A stretch of 64,000 bases of DNA from Plasmopara viticola (lineage: Eukaryota > Oomycota > Peronosporomycetes > Peronosporales > Peronosporaceae), in NCBI GenBank assembly GCA_001695595.3, contig MBPM02000036.1, positions 682,001-746,000 on the forward strand, given 5' to 3'. The first letter of the stretch is position 1, and the number at the start of each line of letters is the position of its first letter. Made by a program: the position numbers and the translations under genes. The notes beneath the pieces were generated by a model, which was given only the letters and a program-made list of their open reading frames with translations, was not told the origin of the DNA and made no database searches. Shown here in pieces: positions 46,456 through 55,991 of this stretch.

Positions 46456-47600
46456 CGCCTCCATTTCGCGTAAAAAGCGACAGTCGCAATGCCATTGGCG
46501 AAATCTAGAGAATTTGCCTGTGTAATCTTCTTGTTAAAAATTTTTAAGCGTCTAAACTCAAGTTGAGGGTACCGGTTCCACATTTTTCGCGCATTCGCTG
46601 CAAGGCTCCCACTATAGTAATTTACGTCTCCCAACACATTCTCGAGCGCATTGGAATCGAACATGACCTTCGCACGTGGCAATGACATCTCTGGCAGTAT
46701 GGATAAAATAAAGCTGCCAAGGTCAAACTTATGATCGTCCACCTTCAAGTACATTTTCACGTATTCTAGCCACGCAGTAAACAGAGTCACATCGTCAATA
46801 CCAATCAAAGCGTGCTCTTCTTTGAGCCTCAAGAGTAGAAACATGTATCTTGGTGATTCCTTGTGTATAAGCCATTCCTTAAGCACAAAATCCTTGGTAA
46901 TCGGATCCGTGACCATATACGTCAGCATATCCACAGCAAATTGCTCCAAAACTTTTTTGCGTCGATAATAGTCAAATAGTGTCACGACTTGTGAATACGG
47001 ATCATACACGGATGGATCATGAAGCGGAAATGTCAGTTTTGAACTCGGTCGTGGCTGAATGTGTTTGGCCAAAAAATATAAGAGGTCCTTGTTGCTAAAT
47101 ACTGCGTTATCCGAAGCCATGGTGTCCCAAACCCTATAACGACCAATGTAGTAAAACCACACAAGAAGCTTGGGGTCGTGGCCCAATTCGACTGGGTCCA
47201 TATATCGATGAAAGATGCTTTGAAGGTTCAAGTACTTAAACACATCCTTTGGGTGGACTCGCGGTTCCTTTACCCATTCGTAGACTTTTTGTTTCATATC
47301 ACGCCAATGCGCATGTCTCTTTATCGCGTGTAAATCAACTCGTTCTCGAAGCATGAGCTCGTTTTCTAATTTGCGCGATAACTCTTGAATCTCCATGGCA
47401 TTTTCGAGATTTTCGTCAATCATGTGCACAGCCGGTTGACCAAGATAATCCACCAATCCATTTCCTCTCGCCTCCTCGTTCGTGCCATTAAACGAGGACT
47501 TGTCTTTGTCGTCGCGACTTGTATTCGAGGTAGTGCCATAACAAGTGCTAACGTTAAAAAAGAAGATGATGGTAGTACGCACAAGGATGAGTACGCGCAT
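46341..47600 (-). CDS. Secreted tandem-WY effector E7, C-terminally truncated chimera
   Basis: ATG at 47600 opens 419 codons with no stop: signal peptide MRVLILVRTTIIFFFNVSTC, EEARG, first WY module (W..VKEPRVHPKDVF.YLNL, LLVWFYYI) and second (KEWLIHKESPRYMFLLLRL, FTAWLEYVKMYL). Effector homology ends after AFYAKW (about 46456, residue 380). The last 38 or so residues come from LINE DNA, ending at 46341. E3 has about 160 more effector residues. The upstream region is like those of E4 and E5'. It may be expressed as a shortened effector or be a pseudogene on the way out; the open frame alone does not decide. Confidence 0.6.
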   Translation of the reverse strand: MRVLILVRTTIIFFFNVSTCYGTTSNTSRDDKDKSSFNGTNEEARGNGLVDYLGQPAVHMIDENLENAMEIQELSRKLENELMLRERVDLHAIKRHAHWRDMKQKVYEWVKEPRVHPKDVFKYLNLQSIFHRYMDPVELGHDPKLLVWFYYIGRYRVWDTMASDNAVFSNKDLLYFLAKHIQPRPSSKLTFPLHDPSVYDPYSQVVTLFDYYRRKKVLEQFAVDMLTYMVTDPITKDFVLKEWLIHKESPRYMFLLLRLKEEHALIGIDDVTLFTAWLEYVKMYLKVDDHKFDLGSFILSILPEMSLPRAKVMFDSNALENVLGDVNYYSGSLAANARKMWNRYPQLEFRRLKIFNKKITQANSLDFANGIATVAFYAKWRRSICITKAGGWTTAVANYSAVTDKRRRSSTYFGTAGTA

Positions 47601-47869
47601 GATGTGGCTTGAGACGCTGCAAGACAAAGTGAGAGCGACGGAAAAAAATTGAATCTTGCAGCTGGTACGAGATTAAGATTGGGATTGTGCGACCAGATAG
47701 CAAAAAGGACGAGGCTGTACGTAGTACGTACGGAGCCCTAGTTCTACGGATAATTGGCTTCGATTAAACATTCACCATCTATTCTTGATTGTCGACCTAA
47801 TGTTTGTATCGTATAACGTTTTCAACCAATTATCTTGAGACTCTATCATGTTATAGTATTTAGTTGCAC
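47601..47869. promoter_or_regulatory. Effector E7 upstream region
   Basis: Conserved effector 5' flank containing AGCAAAAAGGACGAGGCTGTACG and a short duplicated GTACGTA near 47718-47731. Functional elements not defined. Confidence 0.35.
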
Positions 47870-48360
47870 ATGTTTAATTTGACTAGAAAAAAATACAGCA
47901 GGAACGATTGATAAATAACCGAGGCACCGTATCTCAAGTAATAGGATGTTGCAAACTGATCTGTAATGGAAACTGCAACTAGGGTGTACGACAATGGTTA
48001 TGTATTTGCTGCCTCCTTGTAAACAATCTTCGATTTCGGACACAGCGTCTGTGCACGCCCGTATCGTACTACCAATTTTCATCCAATATCGCCTTGCGGA
48101 TTAAACGCATTGAACGACCTTTCCATTGACAAGTTTTTGTCGAAATAGCGCACAAAACCATTTGTAGGGTCGACCGATACTAGCAACTTACACTGGCGAA
48201 GAATGCTTTAAGGCTTCCTTCGATCAATTCAAACCTTTCGTCGGCTAAACGTGATGTCCTCTCGACAAGTACAATCATCATTCGTCGCTACTACTGCGAA
48301 AATACACAGATCCGTACTCAAAATTAGCATAATTAAAAAAACAAAACTGTACGTAAATTA
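47870..48360 (-). repeat. Conserved flank element F, copy 5
   Basis: Upstream of E7. The open frame at 48082-47846 (IEDCLQGG, ITIVVHPSCSFHYRS) is conserved with the plus-strand copy at 15412-15500. Breaks off at about 48439 where arm C begins. Confidence 0.5.
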
Positions 48361-48448
48361 TTCTGCAAAACACCATATAAAGTTATAGATTGATAAAATT
48401 TACATATTTTAAAAAAATAAGTTAAGAAAACCACCCCTGAAAAGTAAT

Positions 48449-49336
48449 GGGAGAATAAAAAAAATATACCCTTTCTCAAATTAAATCGAATTTGAGAAAA
48501 GGTATATTTTGATGTAAAAGCCAAAAAAGTACCTAGCAATAATTTTTTTTGCAACAATGGCAAAAATATACATCTAAAATTTTTAGAAAGTATTTTTTCC
48601 GCATACAATCTTTGGGTAGCCTTGAAGAGATGGTTTAGATGCTGTACAGAGAGCTGGCGCGGTTAAAGTGTTTCAAAATTGCTGGACAGACGAAACAATG
48701 GGGTGTGGTAATGCCACTTACATCACTCTAATGTGAAGAATGTACGAGAAAACACTTCAAGTATGCCCAAGTCAACTTCATCGTTTGTTGTGTCGCTCGG
48801 ATAAAAACAAACAATCCAATGGAGAATGCTGTTGAGGTAAACAGTACCAATGGTACCTGCGCATGCGGTTATGTGAAGGATATGAATGCTGCATGTCGAC
48901 ACCTCAAAGCAGCTCTCAATCTTTCAAATCATCTGTCACGTGCAAAATTGTTATTTGGAAATTCAAAACGTATCTACTTGCCTACGATGAAGGGAAGCCA
49001 CTTGTCACAAGCCACTTGTCACAAGTGGCTTCCCAAAAAGAAGCGAATCGAATCACAGCATGCTACATTAGAATTTGATGCGCCAAAAAGTGTTTATCGA
49101 TGCGGTAGCTGTGGTCAAGTTGGACACATCAAGCGTCGATGCACTAGTAATGCGCATCAAAAAGGATTTTCTCTTGTGAGTTAGGCGTATTTTTCTTATT
49201 GTTATCCAATACTTATTTGACTTCGAAGGTAGATTTTTTTCATTTTGGTGGAAAAGTTGTGATTCAAGATAGATTTTTTTTTTAAAATGATAATTTATCC
49301 ATTAAATTTGAAAAGAAAATATTGTTCTATTCTCCC
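48449..49336 (+). mobile_element. Mutator-like element (MULE), deletion derivative, arm C
   Basis: Mirror copy of 12882-13887. Ends GGGAGAAT and, inverted, GGGAGAAT. Flanking 9-mers AAAAGTAAT (48440-48448) and AAAGTTAGT (49337-49345) correspond to the arm A duplication with mutations. At the left end two inverted stretches (AAATATACCCTTTCTCAAAT and its near complement) form a hairpin around 48465-48515. Confidence 0.7.
48819..49184 (+). pseudogene. MULE transposase C-terminal fragment, arm C
   Basis: Open for 121 codons: SWIM-type CACGYVKDMNAACRH near 48850-48900 and CCHC CGSCGQVGHIKRRC near 49103-49144, ending at TAG after LVS. No stop inside, but the frame starts within the domain and lacks the catalytic core. 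Confidence 0.7.
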
Positions 49337-49489
49337 AAAGTTAGTTCATAAATCTTCGAATTCTCTATAAAGTTACTTAAGGACCCATATGACCGTACGT
49401 CCCTTGTTTAAGAATTGTCGAACCTTTTTATTCATCAGTCTTACAACGAAACTGCAACGACCAAAAAATAACTCTGCTACAGGCAAGTC

Positions 49490-50598
49490 CTAACTTTGAG
49501 CGGCTGCCAACTCTTCCGCCAACTTCTTTCCAAAAAGAGTTGTTTCTGAGTCAATAATACGCTAAATCCCATCTGTGTCGTGGTAGCTTTAAATGACCTC
49601 GTTTAGAGTCATATGTGTCTTTGTCATTTCCAAAAAAATTTTTCCTATACTTTTTCGCATACCACAGCCACATTCTTACCTCGTACTGATCGGGAAGACC
49701 ATTTGATAATTTGTCAAGCATAAATGTCTAAAACAAGCTTCGGCTCTATACCTTTACTCGACCAGTCGTGGCCAAGTCGACGTTGAAGATAGATCGCTAG
49801 CTTCATAGTCTTTTCAGACTGTCTTGCCGAACTAAGTAGCGAGGCCAGACCCTTGTCACCGAATGTGTGGTAGACCTGATGGAAAAGCTCCATTGACTCA
49901 CCAGGCACGTACTTGCTTGATTAAAGGCTCCATGTACCATACTCAGGGTCGAGTAGCAATGTCGGGTTGTGCTTGTTACCCTGCAACATCTCGTAGAGTT
50001 GGATGGGGCAAATTCCTAGGTCTTTCCAATACGACATGTGCTCCATTCGCAGTTCTGTGCAAATAACTTTCAGTGCTGTGCTTGCCTCACTCGTTGCCTC
50101 TTCCAGTATCATTGTCAATTTATAATCACCGTATTGCGCCCGCAACTTTTCAATAATAGACACTTGCTTCTCGGGATGCTTCGAATTGTAATTTTTCCCG
50201 TACTAAAGCCAAAGATGTAACTTGGAAGTCGACAAAATGTCCTAGTTGACCGTATCGAACTCCAGCTTGGTGTTATTATTCTGTGGATTTCCATTTTCCA
50301 TCGACCACAAAGTTACTTTGAGCTCATTCAGAGACTCCGCATCTTGCTTCTGAACCACCTGATGGGACTTGGCCAGTAAGACGGCAAGTTTTTCTTTCCA
50401 GCCTAAAGTTTCGATACTATTAACCCTTTCTTCGTCTCCTGCATACGGAAGTTTCGAAAGGAGGGTATTAGGTTGAGCTCCAGTAGATAGAAAGGTCCTT
50501 GGGGGTGTGAGGGACGCAGTCACATTCGCAGAAGCGTCGGCTTGTGCAATAACGGGAAGGACTTATAGAAGTGCAAGAGCAACGCGGCTAAGACGCAT
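49490..50598 (-). pseudogene. Secreted WY-type effector W2 (broken)
   Basis: Mirror copy of W1. ATG at 50598 starts MRLSRVALALL, but codon 12 in the signal peptide is TAA. GDEER, the first WY module and later modules (LGICPIQLYEML; GIEPKLVL) are recognisable across frames. TAG after the FDTVN run (about 50242) and in the first module (about 50201) add to the damage. Ends at TAG 49490-49492. Confidence 0.65.
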
Positions 50599-51683
50599 TT
50601 GATAACTTGCTAGCCGAATGGATAATAGAGAGGTAGAGCTCGTGGATCGCATTCCTAGTCTCCCTTTGCGCATCATCGACAAAGAGTCGTTAGTTCAGGA
50701 GCCATTTTATTTGTCAAAGAAACGCTGCAAAGGCTGATTTGCTCTGTAGGGCCGGTTCAACAACTCTGTGTCTGCTCGACAACTTGTAAATCGGCTACAA
50801 AGTTTTCAATTTAGCGTACCGCAAATTGGGTTGGCTATATACTGCGAATAGAGCCTAAGCATTGGCTGGTGTTAATCAATTCAACTTAAATACGGCCCGA
50901 GTTTTGGCTGATGTTTATCAGCTGGTGGTGTACTAAGCGATAGCAGCAGTATTGATTTGGCATCTTCGTGTCAACCCGTCACATTTTTTAAATAATTGGT
51001 GTAATCGGACTCTTTTCTTCCTCTTATTTGGTTTCATTGACATATAAGAGGAGTAGTTATTTATTTTTATTTCTGATCCGAAGAAAAATATGTCACTAGA
51101 GTGCATGATCGCGGTCGTATACAAATTGGGCATGAAGCCACCATTGCCGAGCTCATTAGCGAAGCAGTAGCAATAAAGTGACCTGCGACCTCTAAGCCAT
51201 AGCTCTGACATTTTCAACGGCCTCTTTTAGTCCTCGGCTGTTTGAATCTTACTTCTTTACGTATTGATAATGCGTGGACTGCGTCAAATTATAAGCGTTG
51301 CAGCAAAAGAAATGAGTATTGATTCATCGGCTGGAAGTGCTTTTTCTATTGAGTCGAGTCAGTCTACAGTAGCGCAAGGATCAGATACGCGGCGCTCAAC
51401 TGATTCGAGGAAAAAGACATGGTGATTTTGGGGCTGAGCTAATGTTTGTATTAATCCGCTACATGTGTCCTTACTTACCTGGTTGCTAATGCAAAGCAGC
51501 TGAGCACAAAACTCAATATTTATTCTTAAATATAAATACAAAGAGCAACTGGCATTACAGGTCACAAACAAGAGTTGACAAGGAACTGTGATTAATTAAC
51601 TAGATCAAATCCTCAAATTTTGTTAGCTCCTCAGCTTTGCCGATACATGCATACGAGACAATCCACCTCGATAATCCTAGTCT
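50599..51683. other. Intergenic region W2-E3 with conserved effector 3' flank
   Basis: Mirror of 10512-11620. The block 51260-51425 is the conserved flank (plus strand frame with NAWTASNYKRCSKRNEY). No gene supported. Confidence 0.5.
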
Positions 51684-53318
51684 TCAGCCGGATTCGTTCA
51701 ACTCGTGCTGCAGCAATTTAAAAGCTGATTTAATACGCGCGTCTCCATTCTGTAATTCTCCGACGATTTTCAGCCACGAAATGCTCGATCCTCTATTCTC
51801 CGGCAATCTCTCTTGCAATAATTGTATGGCAATGTAAATGGCATCGTCAACACTTCTCTTATCCACACGCCGATAATACGCGACAAAAGCTGGAAAACAG
51901 CTCTTGAGTACCGAAACATCAGCATGGTGAGAAATAAGCTCATCCAAAATAACTTTGGGATGCTCGTGACGATCTGGAAATCGTAACATGGGTGAGGGAT
52001 CAGTCAGGTACTGCACCATAGAGTGTGCATAATTCTGGACGTCGGAGCGCTGCTCTGAAGTCAAAGAACCAATGTGCTGTGCTGCTAGCTCGAGGTCTCG
52101 AAACAGAACGACCACTTCATCAAACGAATACATTGATCTCAGCATATCAAACATCTGATCGCCATCAAATGGCCTCCATTTTGCGTAAAAAGCGACGGTC
52201 GCAATCCCGTTGGCGAAATCTAGAAAATTATCCGGCGTAATCTTCTCGTTAAAAATTTCCAAGCGTCTAAACACAAGGTCAGGGTATCGGTGCCACATTT
52301 TACGCGCATGCGCTGCAAGGCTCTCACTGACGTGTTTTACGTCTCCCAACACGTTCTCGAGCGCATTGGAATCGAACATGACCTTCGCACGTGGCAATGA
52401 CATCTCTGGTAGTATGGATAAAATAAAGCTGCCAAGTTTAAAGTCCCGATCGTCCACCTTCAAGTACAATTTCACGTATTCTAGCCACGCAGTAAACAGA
52501 GTCACATCGTCAATACCAATCAAAGCATGTTCTTTCTCGAGCCTCAAGAGACAGAACATTTTTTTTGGTGATTCCTTGTGTAGAAGCCATTCCTTAAGCA
52601 CAAAATTTTTGGTTATTGGATCCGTGACCATATACGTCAGCATATCCTCAGCAAAATCTGTCAAAACTTGCTTGCGTCGATAATAGTCAAAAAGTGTCAC
52701 GACTTGTGAATACGGATCATACACGGATGGATCATGAAGCGGAAACGTCAATTCGGAACTCGGTCGTGGCTGAATGTGTTCAGCCAGAAAATATAAAAGG
52801 TCCTTGTCGTTAAATGGTGCGGTATTTGAACTCATGGTGCTCCTAGCCCTATAAGACTCAATATAGTGAAACCACATAAGAAGCTTGGGGTCGTGACCCA
52901 ATTTGACTGGGTCCATGCCGTGATGAAAGATGCTTTGAAGGTTCAAATACGAAAACACATCCTTTGGGTGGGTTAATGGTTTTTTTAACCATTCGTACGC
53001 TTTGTCTTTCATATCAAGCCAATGCACATGATGCTTTATCGTGCTTAACTTCACTCGTCTTCGACGCATGAGCGCCTTTTCTAATTTTCGCGATAATTTT
53101 TGAATCCGCATGGCTTTTTTTTTTACATTTTGGTCAATCATGTGCACAGCCGGTTGACTAAAATAATCCACCAATCGATTTCCTCTCGCCTCCTCGTTCG
53201 TGTCATGAAACGAGGCCTTGTCTCTGTCATCGCGTCTTGTATCCGAGGTAGTGCCATAACAAGTGCTTAAATTAAAAAAGAAAATGATGGCAGTACGTAC
53301 GAAGATGAGTACGCGCAT
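51684..53318 (-). CDS. Secreted tandem-WY effector E3 (intact)
   Basis: Uninterrupted 544-codon ORF; ATG at 53318 is chosen because it starts the signal peptide (residues 1-22, MRVLIFVRTAIIFFFNLSTC) and all copies keep it. Residues 23-60 are charged, with EEARG at 42-46 in the place of dEER and no RXLR. WY module 1: W110, P118, VF121, L125, W149, Y152. Module 2: W244, SP250-251, F255, L258-L260, W278, Y281. Further helical repeats follow (MWHRYPDLVFRRLEIF 341-356; FDEVVVLFRDLEL 399-411). No membrane segment after the signal peptide. Such proteins are secreted and usually act in host cells; target unknown. Divergent from DNAJC11-like copy C. The only full-length effector in this window. Confidence 0.8.
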   Translation of the reverse strand: MRVLIFVRTAIIFFFNLSTCYGTTSDTRRDDRDKASFHDTNEEARGNRLVDYFSQPAVHMIDQNVKKKAMRIQKLSRKLEKALMRRRRVKLSTIKHHVHWLDMKDKAYEWLKKPLTHPKDVFSYLNLQSIFHHGMDPVKLGHDPKLLMWFHYIESYRARSTMSSNTAPFNDKDLLYFLAEHIQPRPSSELTFPLHDPSVYDPYSQVVTLFDYYRRKQVLTDFAEDMLTYMVTDPITKNFVLKEWLLHKESPKKMFCLLRLEKEHALIGIDDVTLFTAWLEYVKLYLKVDDRDFKLGSFILSILPEMSLPRAKVMFDSNALENVLGDVKHVSESLAAHARKMWHRYPDLVFRRLEIFNEKITPDNFLDFANGIATVAFYAKWRPFDGDQMFDMLRSMYSFDEVVVLFRDLELAAQHIGSLTSEQRSDVQNYAHSMVQYLTDPSPMLRFPDRHEHPKVILDELISHHADVSVLKSCFPAFVAYYRRVDKRSVDDAIYIAIQLLQERLPENRGSSISWLKIVGELQNGDARIKSAFKLLQHELNESG

Positions 53319-53573
53319 GGTGTGGCTTGAGACGTTGCAATATAAAGGGGTAGTGAGAAAAGGTTTGGATCTTGCAGCTGGTGCAAAATCAAGAATGGGA
53401 TTGTGCGAGGGGAGCCAAATATTCACCATCCATTCTTTATTGTCGACCTATCGTTTGTATCGAATACCGTTTACAACCAATCATCTTGTGACTCTATCAT
53501 CTTATAGTATCAAGCTGGAGAATGATACATATTTAATTTGAGGGTGAAGTGGTACAAACACAAGGAGATTTCG
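53319..53573. promoter_or_regulatory. Bidirectional intergenic region, E3 / DNAJC11-like C
   Basis: 255 bp between the two start codons; conserved with 8626-8880 and 40446-40701. As E3 is the intact effector, this is the copy whose activity matters. Confidence 0.45.
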
Positions 53574-54780
53574 ATGGCAGCAGACAGCAAGGCTCCACCG
53601 CCCGAAGAAGACGCGACTTCGTGGCGCCAATTCGGGCGTGATTACTATGTCCTACTGGGTGTGGAACGTGATGCTTCAAGTAGTGAAATCCGGAACCGCT
53701 TCCTCTCGCTCTCGCGTGAATTCCATCCGGATCTCGACGTCAACGCGGAGATTGTGGCAGCAGCCAATGCACAACGACCGTGCGTACAAAGTATCAACTG
53801 ATCCAATCAAACGGCACGTCCATGACATGTACGGCGAAAAGGTAAGGACAGTACCATTTCTCGCTTTCCTCATGGAATTCTCAAACTTGATACCGAAACG
53901 GTGTCCGGCCGTCCATGGTCTGTTTGAACGAATGACAGGGCATCCAGGTCCTCGAACAAGATCACATCGCGCAGCAAAACATGGTCGGCTTCCACTTGCA
54001 AACACGCGACGAGGTGCAACAATACATGGAAAAGCTCGTGCGGCAACGGCACGAACAGGCTCTTGACGTCCAGTTCGTGTCCCATAGCGAACTGGCCATG
54101 CATGTCGATGCGTCCGACTGGGTCCACGCACCCATGCAAGCGTTCCGTCATCTCTTGGACCCTCACGTCCACTACGTGGCTCGGACGCAAATGACACTCC
54201 ATCAACGGACGGACTTTCCCTTGTCTCGTACGACCAAGTTGTCAATTGGGGGCTTTATGTACGACCGACTCGGCATGACCATGGGTGGCTTCACCACGGC
54301 ACTGTCGTACAAGTCATCAAACCCAAGTCTCCCAACCGTCAAGCTCTCGAGTCAACTCGGCTCGGTGCCCAAGCTGCACTGTCAACTGAGTCAACCCTTG
54401 TCGCGGTCATTCCCGACTCGATGAACACGGACTCGACCTGTCCGTGGGTGCGAACCAGCTCTTGGCTTCAAATCCATGGCTCCATGATGTGGAGTACACG
54501 TGACGGCCTCTCAGGATTCCTTGGGCACGACACGGACACGCAGACGGCCACGGCAGCCGTCGCAGTGAACGCAGCGGGCCCGAATCTCTCGCTGCAAGTG
54601 CCTCCACCATTAGACTTTCCTTGCGCGCGAGCATGATGGCGGGCGTCTCCACCGTCACGGGCATGAGTCGAGAACACTCGCATCGTACACGCGTGGCGGT
54701 TGGCGTCTTGCTCGCACGTGCAGGCGTCACGCTACGATAAGGCTTTACCCGTGGCAGTGTCCGCTTCGTCGTGCTCATTT
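53574..54780 (+). pseudogene. DNAJC11-like J-domain protein, copy C (broken)
   Basis: ATG at 53574, MAADSKAPPPEEDATSW then FGRDYYVLLGVERDASS and HPD. The frame ends at TGA about 53801; the second J-domain half (AYKVSTDPIKRHVHDMYGE) is in another frame and is followed by a possible donor GGTAAGGAC. 53981-54424 is open (TRDEVQQYMEKLVRQRHEQA, FPLSRTTKLSIGGFMYDRLG). The later part (TDTQTATAAVAVNAAGPNL) is in a third frame. DNAJC11 normally has about 560 residues; this locus could not make it without frame repair. Confidence 0.6.
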
Positions 54781-55689
54781 CCCAACAAGCGGTCTGCCTA
54801 GAAATACTTTTCTTCCTTTTCTGCTACCATGAAGCAGTATGCGAATGTAAACGTTTGCGAAGTGGCGTGGCTGTGACCCCCACAACATGCAGTAGTGGCA
54901 AGCCCAAACGATTCGTCTCGTAGGTGGGCATATTGGAAAACGAGCTGCAGATCTCCTTTGCCGAGAAAGATACGATGAGGAGGTTGGTAAGCCACCGCTG
55001 TTCGTCAAATTGGATGGGTACGGTGGATTAGCGGAAGCAACAATCTCCAGGCCGTCAAGCAAAGCAGCAAGGGGTGAGCGACCTGCCAAAACACGTCCGC
55101 GATCAACGATTTGTATGTGGTAGACACCGCGAGGTGATGTCGTGACGCCCGGGTCGTTACAACGATACGTGTCGGTGCCAGACGTGCGCAACAGAAGCTC
55201 AAGACGTTCTATTTCTGAGCAGCCGTGAGGGTCCGGCACTTGGGATGCACCATGCCGTCAGCAAAAGTTTCATCGTTGTGTTGACCGTGGTCAACCTCTC
55301 CCACCCAATGATGTCTTCTCCTTGTTGTGTCTGCAATTGGCAGATCTTTATAGGAACTTGGCAATCGATAAGCCGGATTTCGCGCTTGCGTTTTCGTTTG
55401 TGGTGCAAGGCGTGTGTGCCTTCGATGATATTTTAGGTCTAATGTGTTTTTGTATAAAAAATGGATCAAAGTAGCATGATCCTAGGAAGACTGTTGTGGT
55501 GTAGTTTCAACATGACGCCGTAGACAATCATTTGTAGTCAGATGTAATCCCGAATTTGCGAAGTTGCTATTGAGCTAACCCAAGTACTATGGGTGATCAC
55601 AGTTAAATAGTAAAAATATATACTTTGACTTGCCCCTGCAATACGGCTGTAGAGCAACCTGTCTTATAAAAGTTTGGTTAAAGTCTATC
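54781..55689. other. Segment between DNAJC11-like copy C and LINE C
   Basis: Mirror of 6481-7364. A minus-strand ORF at 55239-54775 is long but lies opposite the eroded DNAJC11 3' region and has no recognisable domain. Confidence 0.4.
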
Positions 55690-55991
55690 AACAAGCCAAT
55701 CATGGCTGGTAAAATAATGTGTGTAAGCCTCGTGAACGTCTTGGGCAAGACTCTTTATAGCCACACCAGCGCGCGATGTAGAAGGGGTAGAGCTAGACCC
55801 CTGCGTCCATTTTTTTTGCAGCGTCGACAAGAAAGCGATTTTCACTTTCGAATTAGCAGCGCACCGAGCAAAGCCCCGGCAGCCCTGTACCCGCTGTCGG
55901 CGTTCGAAAGGATTCGAGTACACAATTTCCACCCAGTGAATACTTGGTTGGCGTGCAGCGTCCTTCCACCTTCACCCGACCTTTGAGCACT

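Noticed and set aside
52210..52683. Plus-strand ORF of 157 codons over effector E3
   Set aside because: Antisense of the intact effector ORF, Ser/Arg-rich as expected for a shadow frame.
53319..53429. Earlier start for effector E3 (37 codons upstream of MRVLIF)
   Set aside because: The extension would bury the signal peptide and lies in the conserved promoter block; the ATG at 53318 begins a typical signal peptide.
53676..54245. Minus-strand ORF of 189 codons over DNAJC11-like copy C
   Set aside because: Antisense shadow of the J-domain and DNAJC11 coding region; codon pattern follows the other strand.
54775..55239. Long minus-strand ORF (154 codons) and its mirror copies near 6931 and 38758
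   Set aside because: It lies opposite the eroded DNAJC11 3' region and has no recognisable domain. Its conservation in three places is explained by segmental duplication.
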